Assembly (NCBI RefSeq): GCF_001463905.1
Contig: NZ_BBWR01000008.1
Location: 124,001-188,000 of the forward strand
Length of the DNA: 64,000 nucleotides
Direction: 5' to 3'
Source: Aureimonas frigidaquae
GTDB lineage: Bacteria; Pseudomonadota; Alphaproteobacteria; Rhizobiales; Rhizobiaceae
Both the position numbers and the translations under genes were made by a program. The notes beneath the pieces were generated by a model that worked only from the letters and a program-made list of their open reading frames with translations, searched no databases and was not told the DNA's origin. Numbering within the stretch: the first letter of the stretch is position 1; each line of letters begins with the position of its first letter. Shown here in pieces: positions 22,360 to 31,601 of the stretch.

Positions 22360-24135
22360 TCAGATCTCCTGGGCCTGCAGCCACATTTCCAGAAGCGCCA
22401 CCTGCCACAGCTCCGAGCCCTGGAGCGGCGTGATGCGATCCGTCGGATGGGCGAAAAGATCGTCCAGATATTCCGGTCGGAACAGTTCCCGCTCCCGGGC
22501 CTTCTGGCTGGTCAGAGCGCCGCGCACCATGTCGAGATAGGGTCCGGAAATGTATTTGAGCTGCGGCACCGGGAAGTAGCCCTTGCGCCGATCGATCACC
22601 TCCGAGGGGATCACCAGCCGGGCCGCTTCCTTGAGAACGCCCTTGCCGCCCTGCTTCAGCTTCTCGGCGGAGGGGACACGCGCGGCCAGCTCGGCCAGTT
22701 CATGGTCCAGGAAGGGAACCCGGGCTTCCAGCCCCCAGGCCATGGTCATGTTGTCGACGCGCTTGACGGGATCGTCCACCAGCATGATCTGGCTGTCGAG
22801 GCGCAGGGCCTTGTCGACCGGATCCTCGGCGCCCGGCATGGCGAAGTGATCCCGCACGAAATCGCGGCTGACATCCCCCTCCGCATGCCATTGCGGCGAC
22901 AGGTGGCTCCGCAGCGTGGCATCGTTCCGGTCGAAAAAGGCCCCGGAATAGGCGCTCAGCGGATCGCTGGCTCCGGCCATGGGTGGGTACCAGTGATAGC
23001 CGCCGAAAATCTCGTCCGCGCCCTGGCCGGACTGGACGACCTTGATGTGCTTGGCGACTTCACGGGACAGAAGGTAAAAGCCGATATTGTCGTAGGAGAC
23101 CATGGGCTCCGACATGGCGGCGATGGCGCCCGGCAGATGCTCCATGAGCTCGCTGCCCGGCACGAAGATTTTGTGATGCTGCGTGCCGTAGTGCCGGGCG
23201 ATCAGGTCGGAATAGACAAACTCGTTCCCGACCTCTCCATTGGCGTCCTCGAAGCCGATGGAGAAGGTGCTGAGGCCCGTCTGCCCGGCTTCCGCCAGGA
23301 GCCCGACGATGAGCGAGGAATCGACGCCGCCCGACAGAAGGACGCCGACCGGCACGTCGGCCACCATGCGGCGCTCCACCGCCTGGCGCAGGCTTTCCAG
23401 GACGGCGTCGCGCCAGTCCTGGGGCGTCATCGCCTCGTCGCCCGGCTGCAGGCCGAAGCGCGGCTGCCAGTAGACCTCGTCCCGGTAGGCGCCGTCCGGC
23501 TCGATCAGCCGGATGGTCGCCGGGGGCAGCTTGCGCACGCCCTTCACGATGGTGAGCGGTGCGGGAACGACCGCATGGAACGTCATGTAATGATGCAGCG
23601 CCTCACGGTCGATCGACGTATCGACATCGCCCGTCTTCAGGATCGACTGCAATGAGGAGGCAAGGTAGAGCCGCTGCGGCGTCTGCGACAGGTAGAGCGG
23701 CTTGATGCCGAACCGATCGCGCGCCAGCATGACGCGCCCGCTGTCGCGCTCATGGATGGCAAAGGCGAACATTCCCTTGAACCGCTTCACGCAGTCCGGG
23801 CCCCAGGCATGATAGGCCTTGATGATGACTTCCGTATCGCCATGCGAGAAGAAGCGGTAACCCATGCCCGACAGTTCGGCGCGCAGCTCCGGATAGTTGT
23901 AGATGCAGCCGTTAAAGGCCAGGGTCAGCCCCAGGTCCGGATCGACCATGGGCTGCTGCGCCTTTTCGGACAGATCGATGATCTTCAATCGGCGGTGGCC
24001 AAGGCCCACATTCCCGCGCACGACCTGACCCGCGCCGTCGGGGCCGCGCGGGGCCAGGCAGTTGCCCATGCGTTCGATCCGCTCCGGAGACGCCATCTTG
24101 CCGTCGAAGCGGATTTCGCCGCAGATTCCGCACAT
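22360..24135 (-). CDS. asnO: N-acetylglutaminylglutamine amidotransferase (asparagine synthase-like)
   Basis: A class II glutamine amidotransferase of about 591 residues that amidates the C terminus of N-acetylglutaminylglutamine. The start at ATG 24135 exposes the N-terminal nucleophile cysteine 2 (MCGICGE) and has an AGGAAGAG ribosome site. The asparagine-synthase half contains the PP-loop LSGGVDSS and the downstream SGQGADEIFGGYH motif. First gene of the NAGGN osmolyte operon; the divergent gene is maoC-like, so the osmotically controlled promoter should lie within 24136-24310. Confidence 0.93.
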   Translation of the reverse strand: MCGICGEIRFDGKMASPERIERMGNCLAPRGPDGAGQVVRGNVGLGHRRLKIIDLSEKAQQPMVDPDLGLTLAFNGCIYNYPELRAELSGMGYRFFSHGDTEVIIKAYHAWGPDCVKRFKGMFAFAIHERDSGRVMLARDRFGIKPLYLSQTPQRLYLASSLQSILKTGDVDTSIDREALHHYMTFHAVVPAPLTIVKGVRKLPPATIRLIEPDGAYRDEVYWQPRFGLQPGDEAMTPQDWRDAVLESLRQAVERRMVADVPVGVLLSGGVDSSLIVGLLAEAGQTGLSTFSIGFEDANGEVGNEFVYSDLIARHYGTQHHKIFVPGSELMEHLPGAIAAMSEPMVSYDNIGFYLLSREVAKHIKVVQSGQGADEIFGGYHWYPPMAGASDPLSAYSGAFFDRNDATLRSHLSPQWHAEGDVSRDFVRDHFAMPGAEDPVDKALRLDSQIMLVDDPVKRVDNMTMAWGLEARVPFLDHELAELAARVPSAEKLKQGGKGVLKEAARLVIPSEVIDRRKGYFPVPQLKYISGPYLDMVRGALTSQKARERELFRPEYLDDLFAHPTDRITPLQGSELWQVALLEMWLQAQEI

Positions 24136-24310
24136 ATGATCTCTTCCTGTCACTTTCGGGTCTGGTTGGGGCTCGGCGCGTTAGATAGGCCGCATGTCCG
24201 GAAAGCCTACCCCGGTCGGGGCTTTGCAATCGTGCGGGGGGTGGGGCATAGGTCTGCGGCGCGTGGCCGGACCCGACCGCTGCGCGACCATACAGCGGAA
24301 GGAACCGACC

Positions 24311-24805
24311 ATGCCCGAAACATCGGAGGATCGGCTGCGCCAGCGGCTCATGCCGCTCGAATCCTACCGCGCCCTGATCGATGGGGAAACGTTCCTGTCT
24401 GACTGGCTGACCGTCGATCAGGCGATGATCGACCGCTTCGCCGATGCGACGCTGGACCATCAGTTCATCCATGTGGACGTGGAGCGCGCGCGGGCGGAGG
24501 GGCCCTATGGGGGCACGGTCGCGCACGGTTTCCTGTCGCTCTCGCTCCTGTCGCGGCTCGCCTATGATGCGATGCCGGGGGTGGAGGGCTCGACCGTCGG
24601 CGTCAATTACGGCTTCGACCGTGTCCGCTTCCTGTCGCCGGTCCGCTCCGGCGCACGGGTGCGCGGAAGCTTCCGGCTGAAGGGGCTCGTGGAGCGGGCC
24701 GTCACCATTCAGTCGACATGGGACGCGTCGGTCGAGATCGAGGGCTCGGCCAAGCCGGCCCTCAACGCGCAATGGATCACCGTCTCGATGCTGCAGATGG
24801 CCTGA
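24311..24805 (+). CDS. MaoC-like dehydratase, NodN type
   Basis: A 164-residue hot-dog fold protein. The (R)-specific enoyl-CoA hydratase motif appears as ATLDHQFIHVD followed by GTVAHGFLSLSLLS, giving the catalytic Asp/His pair. NodN-like members are common in rhizobia and related bacteria; the acyl-CoA substrate is unknown. The start has a GGAAGGAACC ribosome site. It is divergent from the NAGGN operon and convergent with the DUF2076 gene. Confidence 0.88.
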   Translation: MPETSEDRLRQRLMPLESYRALIDGETFLSDWLTVDQAMIDRFADATLDHQFIHVDVERARAEGPYGGTVAHGFLSLSLLSRLAYDAMPGVEGSTVGVNYGFDRVRFLSPVRSGARVRGSFRLKGLVERAVTIQSTWDASVEIEGSAKPALNAQWITVSMLQMA

Positions 24806-24870
24806 CTGGGACCGCGGGCGCTGGCCCCGGCGGCACGCGTGACCGCGCCGCGGGGGTGCTTGCCTGTGCG

Positions 24871-25479
24871 TCAGATATCGTCGAAGCCGCCGAGGTCCCC
24901 GCCATCGTCGAAGCCGTCGAAGCCGGCATCCTCGGCGACGCCGTCCACGGCCTCGCCGGCCTCGCCCGCCAGGGCTTCACCGGCGCCGCCGAACATGCTG
25001 CCCAGCATCGAGCCGAGCATCATGCCGCCGGCAACGCCGACAGCGGTCTGCGCCGCGCCGGCCAGAAAGCCGCCGCCCTGGCGCGGGGCCGCCGGCTGTG
25101 CCTGAGGCTGGCCGCCCTGTGCGCCGCGTCCACCCCAGGGCGAGCCGGCCGGCATGGCCGCGCCTTCGCGGCCCGATCCCTGGCCGGCGGGACGCTGGCC
25201 GCCACCGAACAGGCTGCCCAGAAGGCCGCCCCCGCCGGACTGTCCGGCCTGGCGTGACTGTTCTTCCAGCGCCTGGATGCGTGCCTGTGCCGCCTCCAGC
25301 GCCTGTTCCTGCACGATGATGGTCTGCGCCATGTAGTAGGGGGCTGCCGGCTGTGCCGAAAGCTGCTGGCGAATGAATCCTTCCGCCTCCGCATCCCGCG
25401 GGGAAGCGTCCCGTTCGACCGAACGGAGCCGGGTGAACAGGCCCTCGATCAGACGTCGTTCGTCATCATTCATGCTCAT
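24871..25479 (-). CDS. DUF2076 family protein
   Basis: A 202-residue protein opening with MNDDERRLIEGLFTRLR and a helix (PYYMAQTIIVQEQALEAAQARIQALE) characteristic of DUF2076. A Gly/Gln/Pro-rich middle follows, then a hydrophobic AAQTAVGVAGGMMLGSMLGSMFGG stretch (written in part) and an acidic Gly/Asp-rich tail. The glycine-rich hydrophobic segment resembles periplasmic ligand-binding sensor-like or membrane-inserting parts of this family; its role is unknown. The start has a strong GAGGAGAG ribosome site. Confidence 0.82.
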   Translation of the reverse strand: MSMNDDERRLIEGLFTRLRSVERDASPRDAEAEGFIRQQLSAQPAAPYYMAQTIIVQEQALEAAQARIQALEEQSRQAGQSGGGGLLGSLFGGGQRPAGQGSGREGAAMPAGSPWGGRGAQGGQPQAQPAAPRQGGGFLAGAAQTAVGVAGGMMLGSMLGSMFGGAGEALAGEAGEAVDGVAEDAGFDGFDDGGDLGGFDDI

Positions 25480-25582
25480 CGCTCTCTCCTCAGGAGCATT
25501 ATCGTTCGCTGGCGGGAGATAGGAACCCGTCGCGGCATTCGGTAGGCGGCTGCAAAATCGTGATCGCGCCGTGAAGCGGCCC

Positions 25583-26191
25583 TCAGGCCCAGGCCTCCAG
25601 GAGCGTTTGCGTATCCACCGTTTCGACCTGCTGGCCGAAGCGCTGGCGATAGTGATCCATCAGGCGATCATGCGTCTCGTCGGAGGAACTGCAAAGCGCG
25701 TCGCTGACGACGATGACACGAAACCCGCGGTCGACGGCCCCAAGCACGGCGGCCAGAACGCAGACATCCGTTTCGCCGCCGGTGATGGCGAGCGTTTCGG
25801 CGCCGCCGGCCTTCAGCATGCGATCGAGCCGGTCGTCGAGCCAGGGCGAGTAGACCGTCTTGTCCAGCACCGCGGCCGGCGGAACGAAGCGTGCCAGAGG
25901 TTCGACGATGTCGATCATCGGCGCCCCCAGCCGATCGATCGTCATGGTGCTCCAGCGCTCATAGTAGCGGCGCCAGGTGCCTTGGCCTTGCCCGGCGTGC
26001 TGCGCCGGCACGAAACGCGTGAAGATGGTGCGCTCCGGCCGGTGCGCCACGATCCGTGCGATCCGCGGTGTCACACGCGCGGCCCATGGGGCGTGCCAAT
26101 CCGTTTCCTCCGCGAACATGCGCTGCATGTCCACGCAGAGATGGAAGCAGTTCTGCAGTGCTCCGAACAGAAGTTCTTGCCTTTCGGCCAT
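25583..26191 (-). CDS. isochorismatase-like cysteine hydrolase
   Basis: A 202-residue hydrolase with the family triad: D21 in CVDMQRMF, K111 in DKTVYSPW, and C144 in GGETDVCVLAAV, with the cis-peptide GGETDV. The family hydrolyses amide or ester bonds in nicotinamide, ureidoacrylate, N-carbamoyl compounds and isochorismate. The gene stands alone, so the substrate is not indicated; it is not part of the ureide operon 20 kb downstream. Confidence 0.87.
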   Translation of the reverse strand: MAERQELLFGALQNCFHLCVDMQRMFAEETDWHAPWAARVTPRIARIVAHRPERTIFTRFVPAQHAGQGQGTWRRYYERWSTMTIDRLGAPMIDIVEPLARFVPPAAVLDKTVYSPWLDDRLDRMLKAGGAETLAITGGETDVCVLAAVLGAVDRGFRVIVVSDALCSSSDETHDRLMDHYRQRFGQQVETVDTQTLLEAWA

Positions 26192-26333
26192 GGTCGACCT
26201 CGCCGCCCTGATCCACCGGCGGCGACAGCATCATGCGTGCCGCACCCCGCGCCGGTTCATCGCCGGAACCGGCGGCGGAGCGTTTTGTTCTGCGCCTTTT
26301 CGTTTGGGGGCTCAGCTTTCCGGCGCCGATGGC

Positions 26334-27794
26334 TTACGCCGCGGCGGAGGCGCAGGCCTGCGCATTCGGCCGGAAGCGGGCGGTCCGCTTGTCCACTTCG
26401 TAGAGTGCCGAAAGGTCGGCGGCGCGGCGCGCCAGATCCAGCACCGCCTCGATGATGCGGCGCGCTTCGTCATCATTGTGCAGGTAGCTGAAGTTCAGGC
26501 GCACCCAACCCGGCTTCTGCGTCTCGGCCCCGGCCTCGAGTTCATCGAAGAGCGCGTCCGATGCCGCCCGGTCGAGCCCGAGCAGGCGGTGCGCATAGGG
26601 GCCGGCGCAGGCACAGCCGCCGCGCGCCTGGATGCCGTAGAGATCGCTCAGCATGCGTGTGAACATCTGATGATGGACGATCCGCCCTTCGCCATCGCGG
26701 ATGCGGAAGGAGAAGATGGGCAGCGCGCGGGCATGGGGGCGCTGGCCCAGAAGCTCGATGCCCGGCTGGCCGGACCAGGCGGTGAGCGCCGCCGCGCGGT
26801 GGCGTTCCTCCAGCGCCCAGATCCGATCCTCGCCCACCGCTTCCTTGACGAGCAGGCACAGGGCCGCCCGGATATCGCCCACAATGTCCGGGGTTCCGGC
26901 TTCCTCGCGCGCTTCCACGCGCTGGCTGTAGGCGTGGCGCCAGGGCGATACGAAAGTGACCGAGCCGCCGCCCGGCACAGTCGGCGTGGCGCGGCGCACG
27001 ATCGTGTCCCGCACGACCATGACGCCCGATGCCGCCGGCCCGCCGGGGAACTTGTGCGGCGAGAAGACGATGGCGTCGAGCGCCGCGTCGCCCGCGCCCA
27101 TGGACATGGGCAGATAGGGCGCACCGGCCGCGTAATCCCACAGTGCCAGCGCGCCCGCCGCCTTGAGGCGGCGTGTCACGGCACCCGCGTCAGTCAGCAT
27201 GCCCGTGACATTGGAGGCGGCCGAAAAGGCGCCAACCACCAGATCCGCCCCACGGCAGTCCTGAAGCGCGCAATCCAGCGCCGTAAGGTCAACGCCACCA
27301 TCGCTCGCTTCGGCGATCTCCACCACCTCCGCCCCGCTTTCGCGCCAGGGCAGGATGTTGGAATGGTGCTCATAGGGGCCGATCAGCACGGTGACGCGCC
27401 GCCCCGCTGCCCGCTGGCCGGCAATGTCGAGAAGGCCGACGATGCGGTTGATCCCGCTCGTCGCGCCCGAGCCGGTAAAGACGACGTGGCAATCGGCCCC
27501 GGCGCCGGTCAGCCGGGCGATCTCGCCGCGTGCTTCGCCGCGCAGCCGTGTCATGGTGCCGCCGCAGTGCGAGGCTTCCGTATGGCTGTTGGCGTAGAAG
27601 GGGAGGACCTGCCGGAGCACGAACTCCTCGACCTGCGCGAGCGCGCGCCCGGATGCGACATAATCGGCATAGAGAAGACGGCGCGGACCGAAGCCGCCGT
27701 CGAATTCGACCCCGTTGCCGATCAGCCCGCCGCGCAGGCGCGCAATCGCGTCATCGCCTGCCAGACCATCCCGGAACTCTGCCAAAATCCCCAT
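26334..27794 (-). CDS. class V aminotransferase, cysteine desulfurase-like
   Basis: A 486-residue PLP enzyme of fold type I. The PLP lysine is K248 in SPHKFPGGP, the active aspartate is in ALWDYAAGAP, and there is a cysteine-bearing loop QARGGCACAGPYAH near residue 400 as in SufS/CsdA-type desulfurases. It lacks the neighbouring suf or isc genes, so it may be a desulfurase, selenocysteine lyase or an amino acid lyase of the same class. ATG 27794 is preferred over a TTG six codons upstream. Confidence 0.83.
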   Translation of the reverse strand: MGILAEFRDGLAGDDAIARLRGGLIGNGVEFDGGFGPRRLLYADYVASGRALAQVEEFVLRQVLPFYANSHTEASHCGGTMTRLRGEARGEIARLTGAGADCHVVFTGSGATSGINRIVGLLDIAGQRAAGRRVTVLIGPYEHHSNILPWRESGAEVVEIAEASDGGVDLTALDCALQDCRGADLVVGAFSAASNVTGMLTDAGAVTRRLKAAGALALWDYAAGAPYLPMSMGAGDAALDAIVFSPHKFPGGPAASGVMVVRDTIVRRATPTVPGGGSVTFVSPWRHAYSQRVEAREEAGTPDIVGDIRAALCLLVKEAVGEDRIWALEERHRAAALTAWSGQPGIELLGQRPHARALPIFSFRIRDGEGRIVHHQMFTRMLSDLYGIQARGGCACAGPYAHRLLGLDRAASDALFDELEAGAETQKPGWVRLNFSYLHNDDEARRIIEAVLDLARRAADLSALYEVDKRTARFRPNAQACASAAA

Positions 27795-27940
27795 CGCGCA
27801 ACGCCTTCCCAACCGCTTAATCGATCTGGGGAGATTACGCGCGGTAGCAGCGAAGTTTGATCTTAATTCAGGGCAGGGCGGGAAAGAATCGAGAAATATG
27901 ATCGAACGATTGCCAATATGACGATCATTTTGACAACATG

Positions 27941-28402
27941 TCAGATTTCCAGCGGACGGTTCTCAAGAATGGCTTCCATGGCGAAGTAGGAGGTCACGTT
28001 TTCCAACTCGAGCTTCTCGATGAGGCGCTGATACACCTCGTCATAGCTTTTCATGTCGGTGGTGACGATCTTCAGCATGTAGTCGTAATCGCCGCCGATG
28101 CGGTAGAAATCGGTGATGTCCGGGATGGACGTCACATGCGCCCGGAAGCGCTTCAGCCAGTCCGCCGAATGGTTGCGTGTGCGGATCATGGCAAAGACGA
28201 CCAGCCCGCGGCCGATGGCCTCACGGTCGATCCGGGCGGCCTGGCCCTGCAGGATGCCGGATTCCTGCAGCTGCTTGATCCGCCGCCAGCATGCATTCTG
28301 CGACAGGCCCACCTTGTCGGCCAGGTCCCGCTGCGACTGGGAGGCGTCCTTCTGGAGCTCCGTCAGGATCTTCGCATCGATCCGGTCGATCTTGTCGCGC
28401 AT
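27941..28402 (-). CDS. Lrp/AsnC family transcriptional regulator
   Basis: A 153-residue regulator with an N-terminal helix-turn-helix (DRIDAKILTELQKDASQSQRD, LADKVGLS, CWRRIKQL) and the C-terminal RAM ligand domain (IGGDYDYMLKIVTTDMKSYDEVYQ). Lrp/AsnC proteins sense amino acids and usually regulate adjacent genes; here the neighbours are the class V aminotransferase (same strand, downstream) and the ABC-F gene (divergent). ATG 28402 has a GGTGG-type ribosome site; ATG 28417 is possible. Confidence 0.9.
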   Translation of the reverse strand: MRDKIDRIDAKILTELQKDASQSQRDLADKVGLSQNACWRRIKQLQESGILQGQAARIDREAIGRGLVVFAMIRTRNHSADWLKRFRAHVTSIPDITDFYRIGGDYDYMLKIVTTDMKSYDEVYQRLIEKLELENVTSYFAMEAILENRPLEI

Positions 28403-28563
28403 GTCCCACCCGTCCATCCGGTCGTTCCACAGGGTCCTTGAACAGATGCACCAAGCGTCGCCCGGCGGCAACAACCCGGCGCGGAGCCCGGCCGCGCCCT
28501 TGCGCGGCGGCCGGGGGAATGGTTTGACGCGGGTCTGATCACCCCATCACCCGGAACAGACGC

Positions 28564-30186
28564 ATGATCCGCCTCGAGAGCATCGGCAAACAGAACGGCA
28601 AGCAGATCGTCTTCATCGAAGCCTCGGCGGCGCTGCAGCGGGGTGAGAAGATCGGCCTCGTCGGCCCGAACGGCGCTGGCAAGACGACGCTGTTCCGTAT
28701 GATCACCGGCGAGGAACTGCCCGACGAAGGGCAGGTTTCCGTCGATCGCGGCGTCACCATCGGCTATTTCAGCCAGGATGTCGGCGACATGGCCGGCCGC
28801 AGCGCGGTCGTGGAGGTGATCGACGGCGTGGGGCCGGTCAGCGCGCTGGCCGCCGAGCTCGCGGAGCTGGAGGCGGCCATGGCCGATCCGGCGCGCGCGG
28901 ACGAGATGGACGAGATCATCACGCGCTACGGCGATGTGCAGGCCCGTTACGACGAACTCGACGGCTACGCTCTGGACGGGCGCGCCCGCGAGGTGCTGGA
29001 CGGCCTCGGCTTCAGCCAGGAGATGATGGACTCCGATGTCGGCGCCCTGTCGGGCGGCTGGAAGATGCGCGTGGCGCTGGCCAAGATCCTTCTGATGCGG
29101 CCCGATATCATGCTGCTCGACGAGCCATCCAACCATCTGGATATCGAAAGCCTGATCTGGCTCGAAAGCTTCCTCAAGGGCTTCGACGGCGCGGTGCTGA
29201 TGACGTCGCACGACCGGGAGTTCATGAACCGCATCGTCAACAAGATCATCGAGATCGATGGCGGTTCCTTGACCTCCTATTCGGGCGATTACGAATTCTA
29301 CCGCCAGCAGCGCGCCATTGCCGAGGTGCAGCAGCAGGCGCAGTTCGAGCGCCAGCAGGCCATGCTGGCGAAGGAAGTGGCCTTCATCGAGCGTTTCAAG
29401 GCGCGCGCCAGCCACGCCGCGCAGGTGCAGAGCCGGGTCAAGAAGCTCGACAAGATCGAACGCGTCGAGCCGCCCAAGCGCCAACAGACGGTGCGCTTCG
29501 AGTTCAAGCCGGCGCCACGCTCCGGCGAGGACGTGGCGAGCGTGAAGGGCGTGCACAAGCGCTATGGCGCACGCGTCATCTATGAGGGGCTCGACTTCCA
29601 GGTGCGGCGGCGCGAGCGCTGGTGCGTGCTCGGCGTGAACGGCGCCGGCAAGTCGACGCTCCTCAAACTCATCGCCGGCGCATCGGAGCCCGATTCGGGC
29701 ACCGTGACGCGCGGCCCGAGCGTGAAGATGGGCTACTTCACCCAGCACGCCATGGAATCGCTCGACGCCGAGCGCACGGTGCTGCAATCGCTGGAGGACA
29801 GCTTTCCGCAGGCCGGGCAGGCCCCCTTGCGCGCCCTGGCCGGCTGCTTCGGCTTCACCGGCGACGATGTGGACAAGAAATGCCGCGTTCTGTCGGGGGG
29901 TGAGAAGGCGCGCCTCGTCATGGCCTTGATGCTGTTCGACCCGCCGAACTTCCTGGTGCTGGACGAGCCGACCAATCACCTCGACATCGCCACCAAGCAG
30001 ATGCTCGTGGAAGCGCTGGAACGCTTCGAGGGCTCCATGCTCTTCGTCAGCCATGACCGCCACTTCCTGGCGGCCCTGTCCAACCGCGTCCTGGAGCTCA
30101 CCCCGGACGGGCCGCACCTTTATGGCGGCGGCTACACCGAATATGTCGCGCGGACGGGCCAGGAAGCGCCAGGACTGCGCAGCTAG
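28564..30186 (+). CDS. ABC-F family ATP-binding protein (ribosome-associated)
   Basis: A 540-residue soluble protein with two ABC ATPase domains and no membrane part. Domain 1 has GPNGAGKTT, LSGGWKMR and LLDEPSNHLD; domain 2 has GVNGAGKST, LSGGEKAR and VLDEPTNHLD. Between them is the charged P-site tRNA interaction linker, rich in Gln, Arg and Lys (YRQQRAIAEVQQQAQFERQQ). ABC-F proteins act on the ribosome E site to relieve stalling or to throttle translation (EttA, Uup and YheS types). The subtype cannot be fixed by reading. Confidence 0.9.
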   Translation: MIRLESIGKQNGKQIVFIEASAALQRGEKIGLVGPNGAGKTTLFRMITGEELPDEGQVSVDRGVTIGYFSQDVGDMAGRSAVVEVIDGVGPVSALAAELAELEAAMADPARADEMDEIITRYGDVQARYDELDGYALDGRAREVLDGLGFSQEMMDSDVGALSGGWKMRVALAKILLMRPDIMLLDEPSNHLDIESLIWLESFLKGFDGAVLMTSHDREFMNRIVNKIIEIDGGSLTSYSGDYEFYRQQRAIAEVQQQAQFERQQAMLAKEVAFIERFKARASHAAQVQSRVKKLDKIERVEPPKRQQTVRFEFKPAPRSGEDVASVKGVHKRYGARVIYEGLDFQVRRRERWCVLGVNGAGKSTLLKLIAGASEPDSGTVTRGPSVKMGYFTQHAMESLDAERTVLQSLEDSFPQAGQAPLRALAGCFGFTGDDVDKKCRVLSGGEKARLVMALMLFDPPNFLVLDEPTNHLDIATKQMLVEALERFEGSMLFVSHDRHFLAALSNRVLELTPDGPHLYGGGYTEYVARTGQEAPGLRS

Positions 30187-30228
30187 AGCCGACACGTCAT
30201 GCCGGGCATCGGAGGCGGCGTGCGGGGG

Positions 30229-30522
30229 TCAGCAGCCGATTTCCGCACGGATCTCGTCCACCTCCGCCTTGGAGCGGCAGACGTTTTCGCACGGGATGCC
30301 GTCATTGTCGCCATCGGCGCGCGCATAGCCCGCGCACCACATTTCCACGGCTTCCCGGCACGTGCTGACCGCCTTGCAGCTTCGACGCTGGGCAAAGCGC
30401 AGGGGCTCCAGGGCGGCGGGCAACTCGGTGGCGGGGCTGGCGGATTTGTCCCGTGCGCCCGGCACAGCCTGCGCGGGAGAGATCCAGAAAAGAACCAGTA
30501 TGGGCAGCCAGACGCGACGCAT
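30229..30522 (-). CDS. small secreted protein with excalibur calcium-binding motif
   Basis: A 97-residue protein with an N-terminal signal (MRRVWLPILVLFWISPAQA) and a C-terminal excalibur-like domain: six cysteines and the EF-hand-like loop DGDNDGIPCE. Excalibur domains occur in surface proteins and nucleases and bind calcium. ATG 30522 places the signal peptide at the very N terminus; a longer frame to 30582 would add 20 charged residues in front of it. Function unknown. Confidence 0.82.
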   Translation of the reverse strand: MRRVWLPILVLFWISPAQAVPGARDKSASPATELPAALEPLRFAQRRSCKAVSTCREAVEMWCAGYARADGDNDGIPCENVCRSKAEVDEIRAEIGC

Positions 30523-30783
30523 TCCGATGTTCGCCCCTCCTGTCCTTCTGCGGCGTCGGTCCGCCGACATGTCTTTGTCCATGTACTTGGCTGTGCAACT
30601 GATGGCTTGTCAATCAAGTCAGGGCCATTCCAACCGGTCAGCGCATGCAGGCGGGGTCGATTCTCAATGAGCCATGCTGATCTGCGGGGTGGCGCAGGGG
30701 TAGGGTTGCGTTGCATGGTGTGCTGCGCGCCCACCGGGCCGTTGCCGGCGTCCCCGCACCCGATGTGAAACCAGAGTGAGAGT

Positions 30784-31470
30784 ATGGACAAGCGAAAGCG
30801 TTCCAATGGGGGCGGCAATAGCCCGCGGGAATTCCCGGTGATCGGACAGGTGCTGCGTGAGAGGCGGGGATATCATGGCTGGACGCTGGCCGACCTGGCG
30901 CAGAAGACGGGCATTTCGAAATCGACCCTCTCGAAGATCGAGAACGACCTGATCTCCCCCTCCTACCAGACGATCATCCAGCTCTGTACGGGCCTCGATA
31001 TCGAGATCGGCGATCTCATCGCGCCCAATCCACAGAACGACATTCAACCGAGAGTCACGGGGCGTCGCAGCATCAACCGTCGGCAAGACGGGCTGACCAT
31101 GCAGGACGACAATTACAAGTACGTCTACCTCTGCACCGACATCGCCCATAAGCGCATCGTTCCGATGATCGTCGATGTGAAGGCCGACGCGATGGAGCGG
31201 ATCGACGGGCTCTGGAGCCATGTCGGGGAAGAGTTCATCTATGTCATCGAAGGGGCGATCACCCTGCATACGTCGCTCTATGAGGACAGCGTGCTGGAGG
31301 CAGGGGACAGCGCCTATTTCGACAGTACGATGGAGCACGCCTATCTGGCGACCGGCGGCGCGCCGGCACGTCTGCTCATCACCTGTTCCAGCGCCACGCC
31401 GAACCTGGCGCAGACCCTGCGCGATATTCTGCGCCAGCGCCTGAGCGCCGGTGAGGCCGGAGAAGGGTAG
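30784..31470 (+). CDS. XRE family regulator with cupin sensor domain
   Basis: A 228-residue regulator: an XRE helix-turn-helix at about residues 20-75 (LRERRGYHGWTLADLAQKTG, ISKSTLSKIENDLISPSYQTI) joined to a C-terminal cupin_2 domain (VGEEFIYVIEGAITLHTS, YFDSTMEHAYLATGG). Proteins of this type sense small catabolites and often control an adjacent catabolic gene. The next gene, the cyclase-family hydrolase, is 131 bases downstream and has its own promoter with GTTTC repeats, a likely target. Confidence 0.9.
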   Translation: MDKRKRSNGGGNSPREFPVIGQVLRERRGYHGWTLADLAQKTGISKSTLSKIENDLISPSYQTIIQLCTGLDIEIGDLIAPNPQNDIQPRVTGRRSINRRQDGLTMQDDNYKYVYLCTDIAHKRIVPMIVDVKADAMERIDGLWSHVGEEFIYVIEGAITLHTSLYEDSVLEAGDSAYFDSTMEHAYLATGGAPARLLITCSSATPNLAQTLRDILRQRLSAGEAGEG

Positions 31471-31518
31471 CAAGGCGCGCGCGCATCCATAATGCGTAGC
31501 GGCGTGAAGTTTCGCGTA

Positions 31519-31534
31519 GTTTCATACGAGAAAC
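31519..31534. promoter_or_regulatory. palindromic operator candidate (GTTTC-N6-GAAAC)
   Basis: The perfect inverted repeat GTTTC-ATACGA-GAAAC lies three bases before the -35 hexamer of the cyclase promoter. Further GTTTC copies sit at 31509-31513 and at 31555-31559, the latter touching the -10 hexamer. This is where a regulator such as the adjacent XRE-cupin protein would act. Confidence 0.45.
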
Positions 31535-31536
31535 AA

Positions 31537-31564
31537 TTGACAACTCGCGGTGCAGTTTCATACT
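31537..31564 (+). promoter_or_regulatory. sigma-70-type promoter of the cyclase-family gene
   Basis: A consensus -35 TTGACA (31537-31542) is followed after 16 bases by CATACT (31559-31564), four of six matches to TATAAT. The cyclase GTG start is 38 bases downstream of the -10. Confidence 0.6.
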
Positions 31565-31601
31565 TGGCCGGCCATTGATCGGCTACCGAGGGGACGCAAG
31601 C

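Noticed and set aside
20445-22433. A 662-residue plus-strand frame opposite ngg
   Set aside because: It is antisense to ngg, which has clear GNAT and ATP-grasp motifs.
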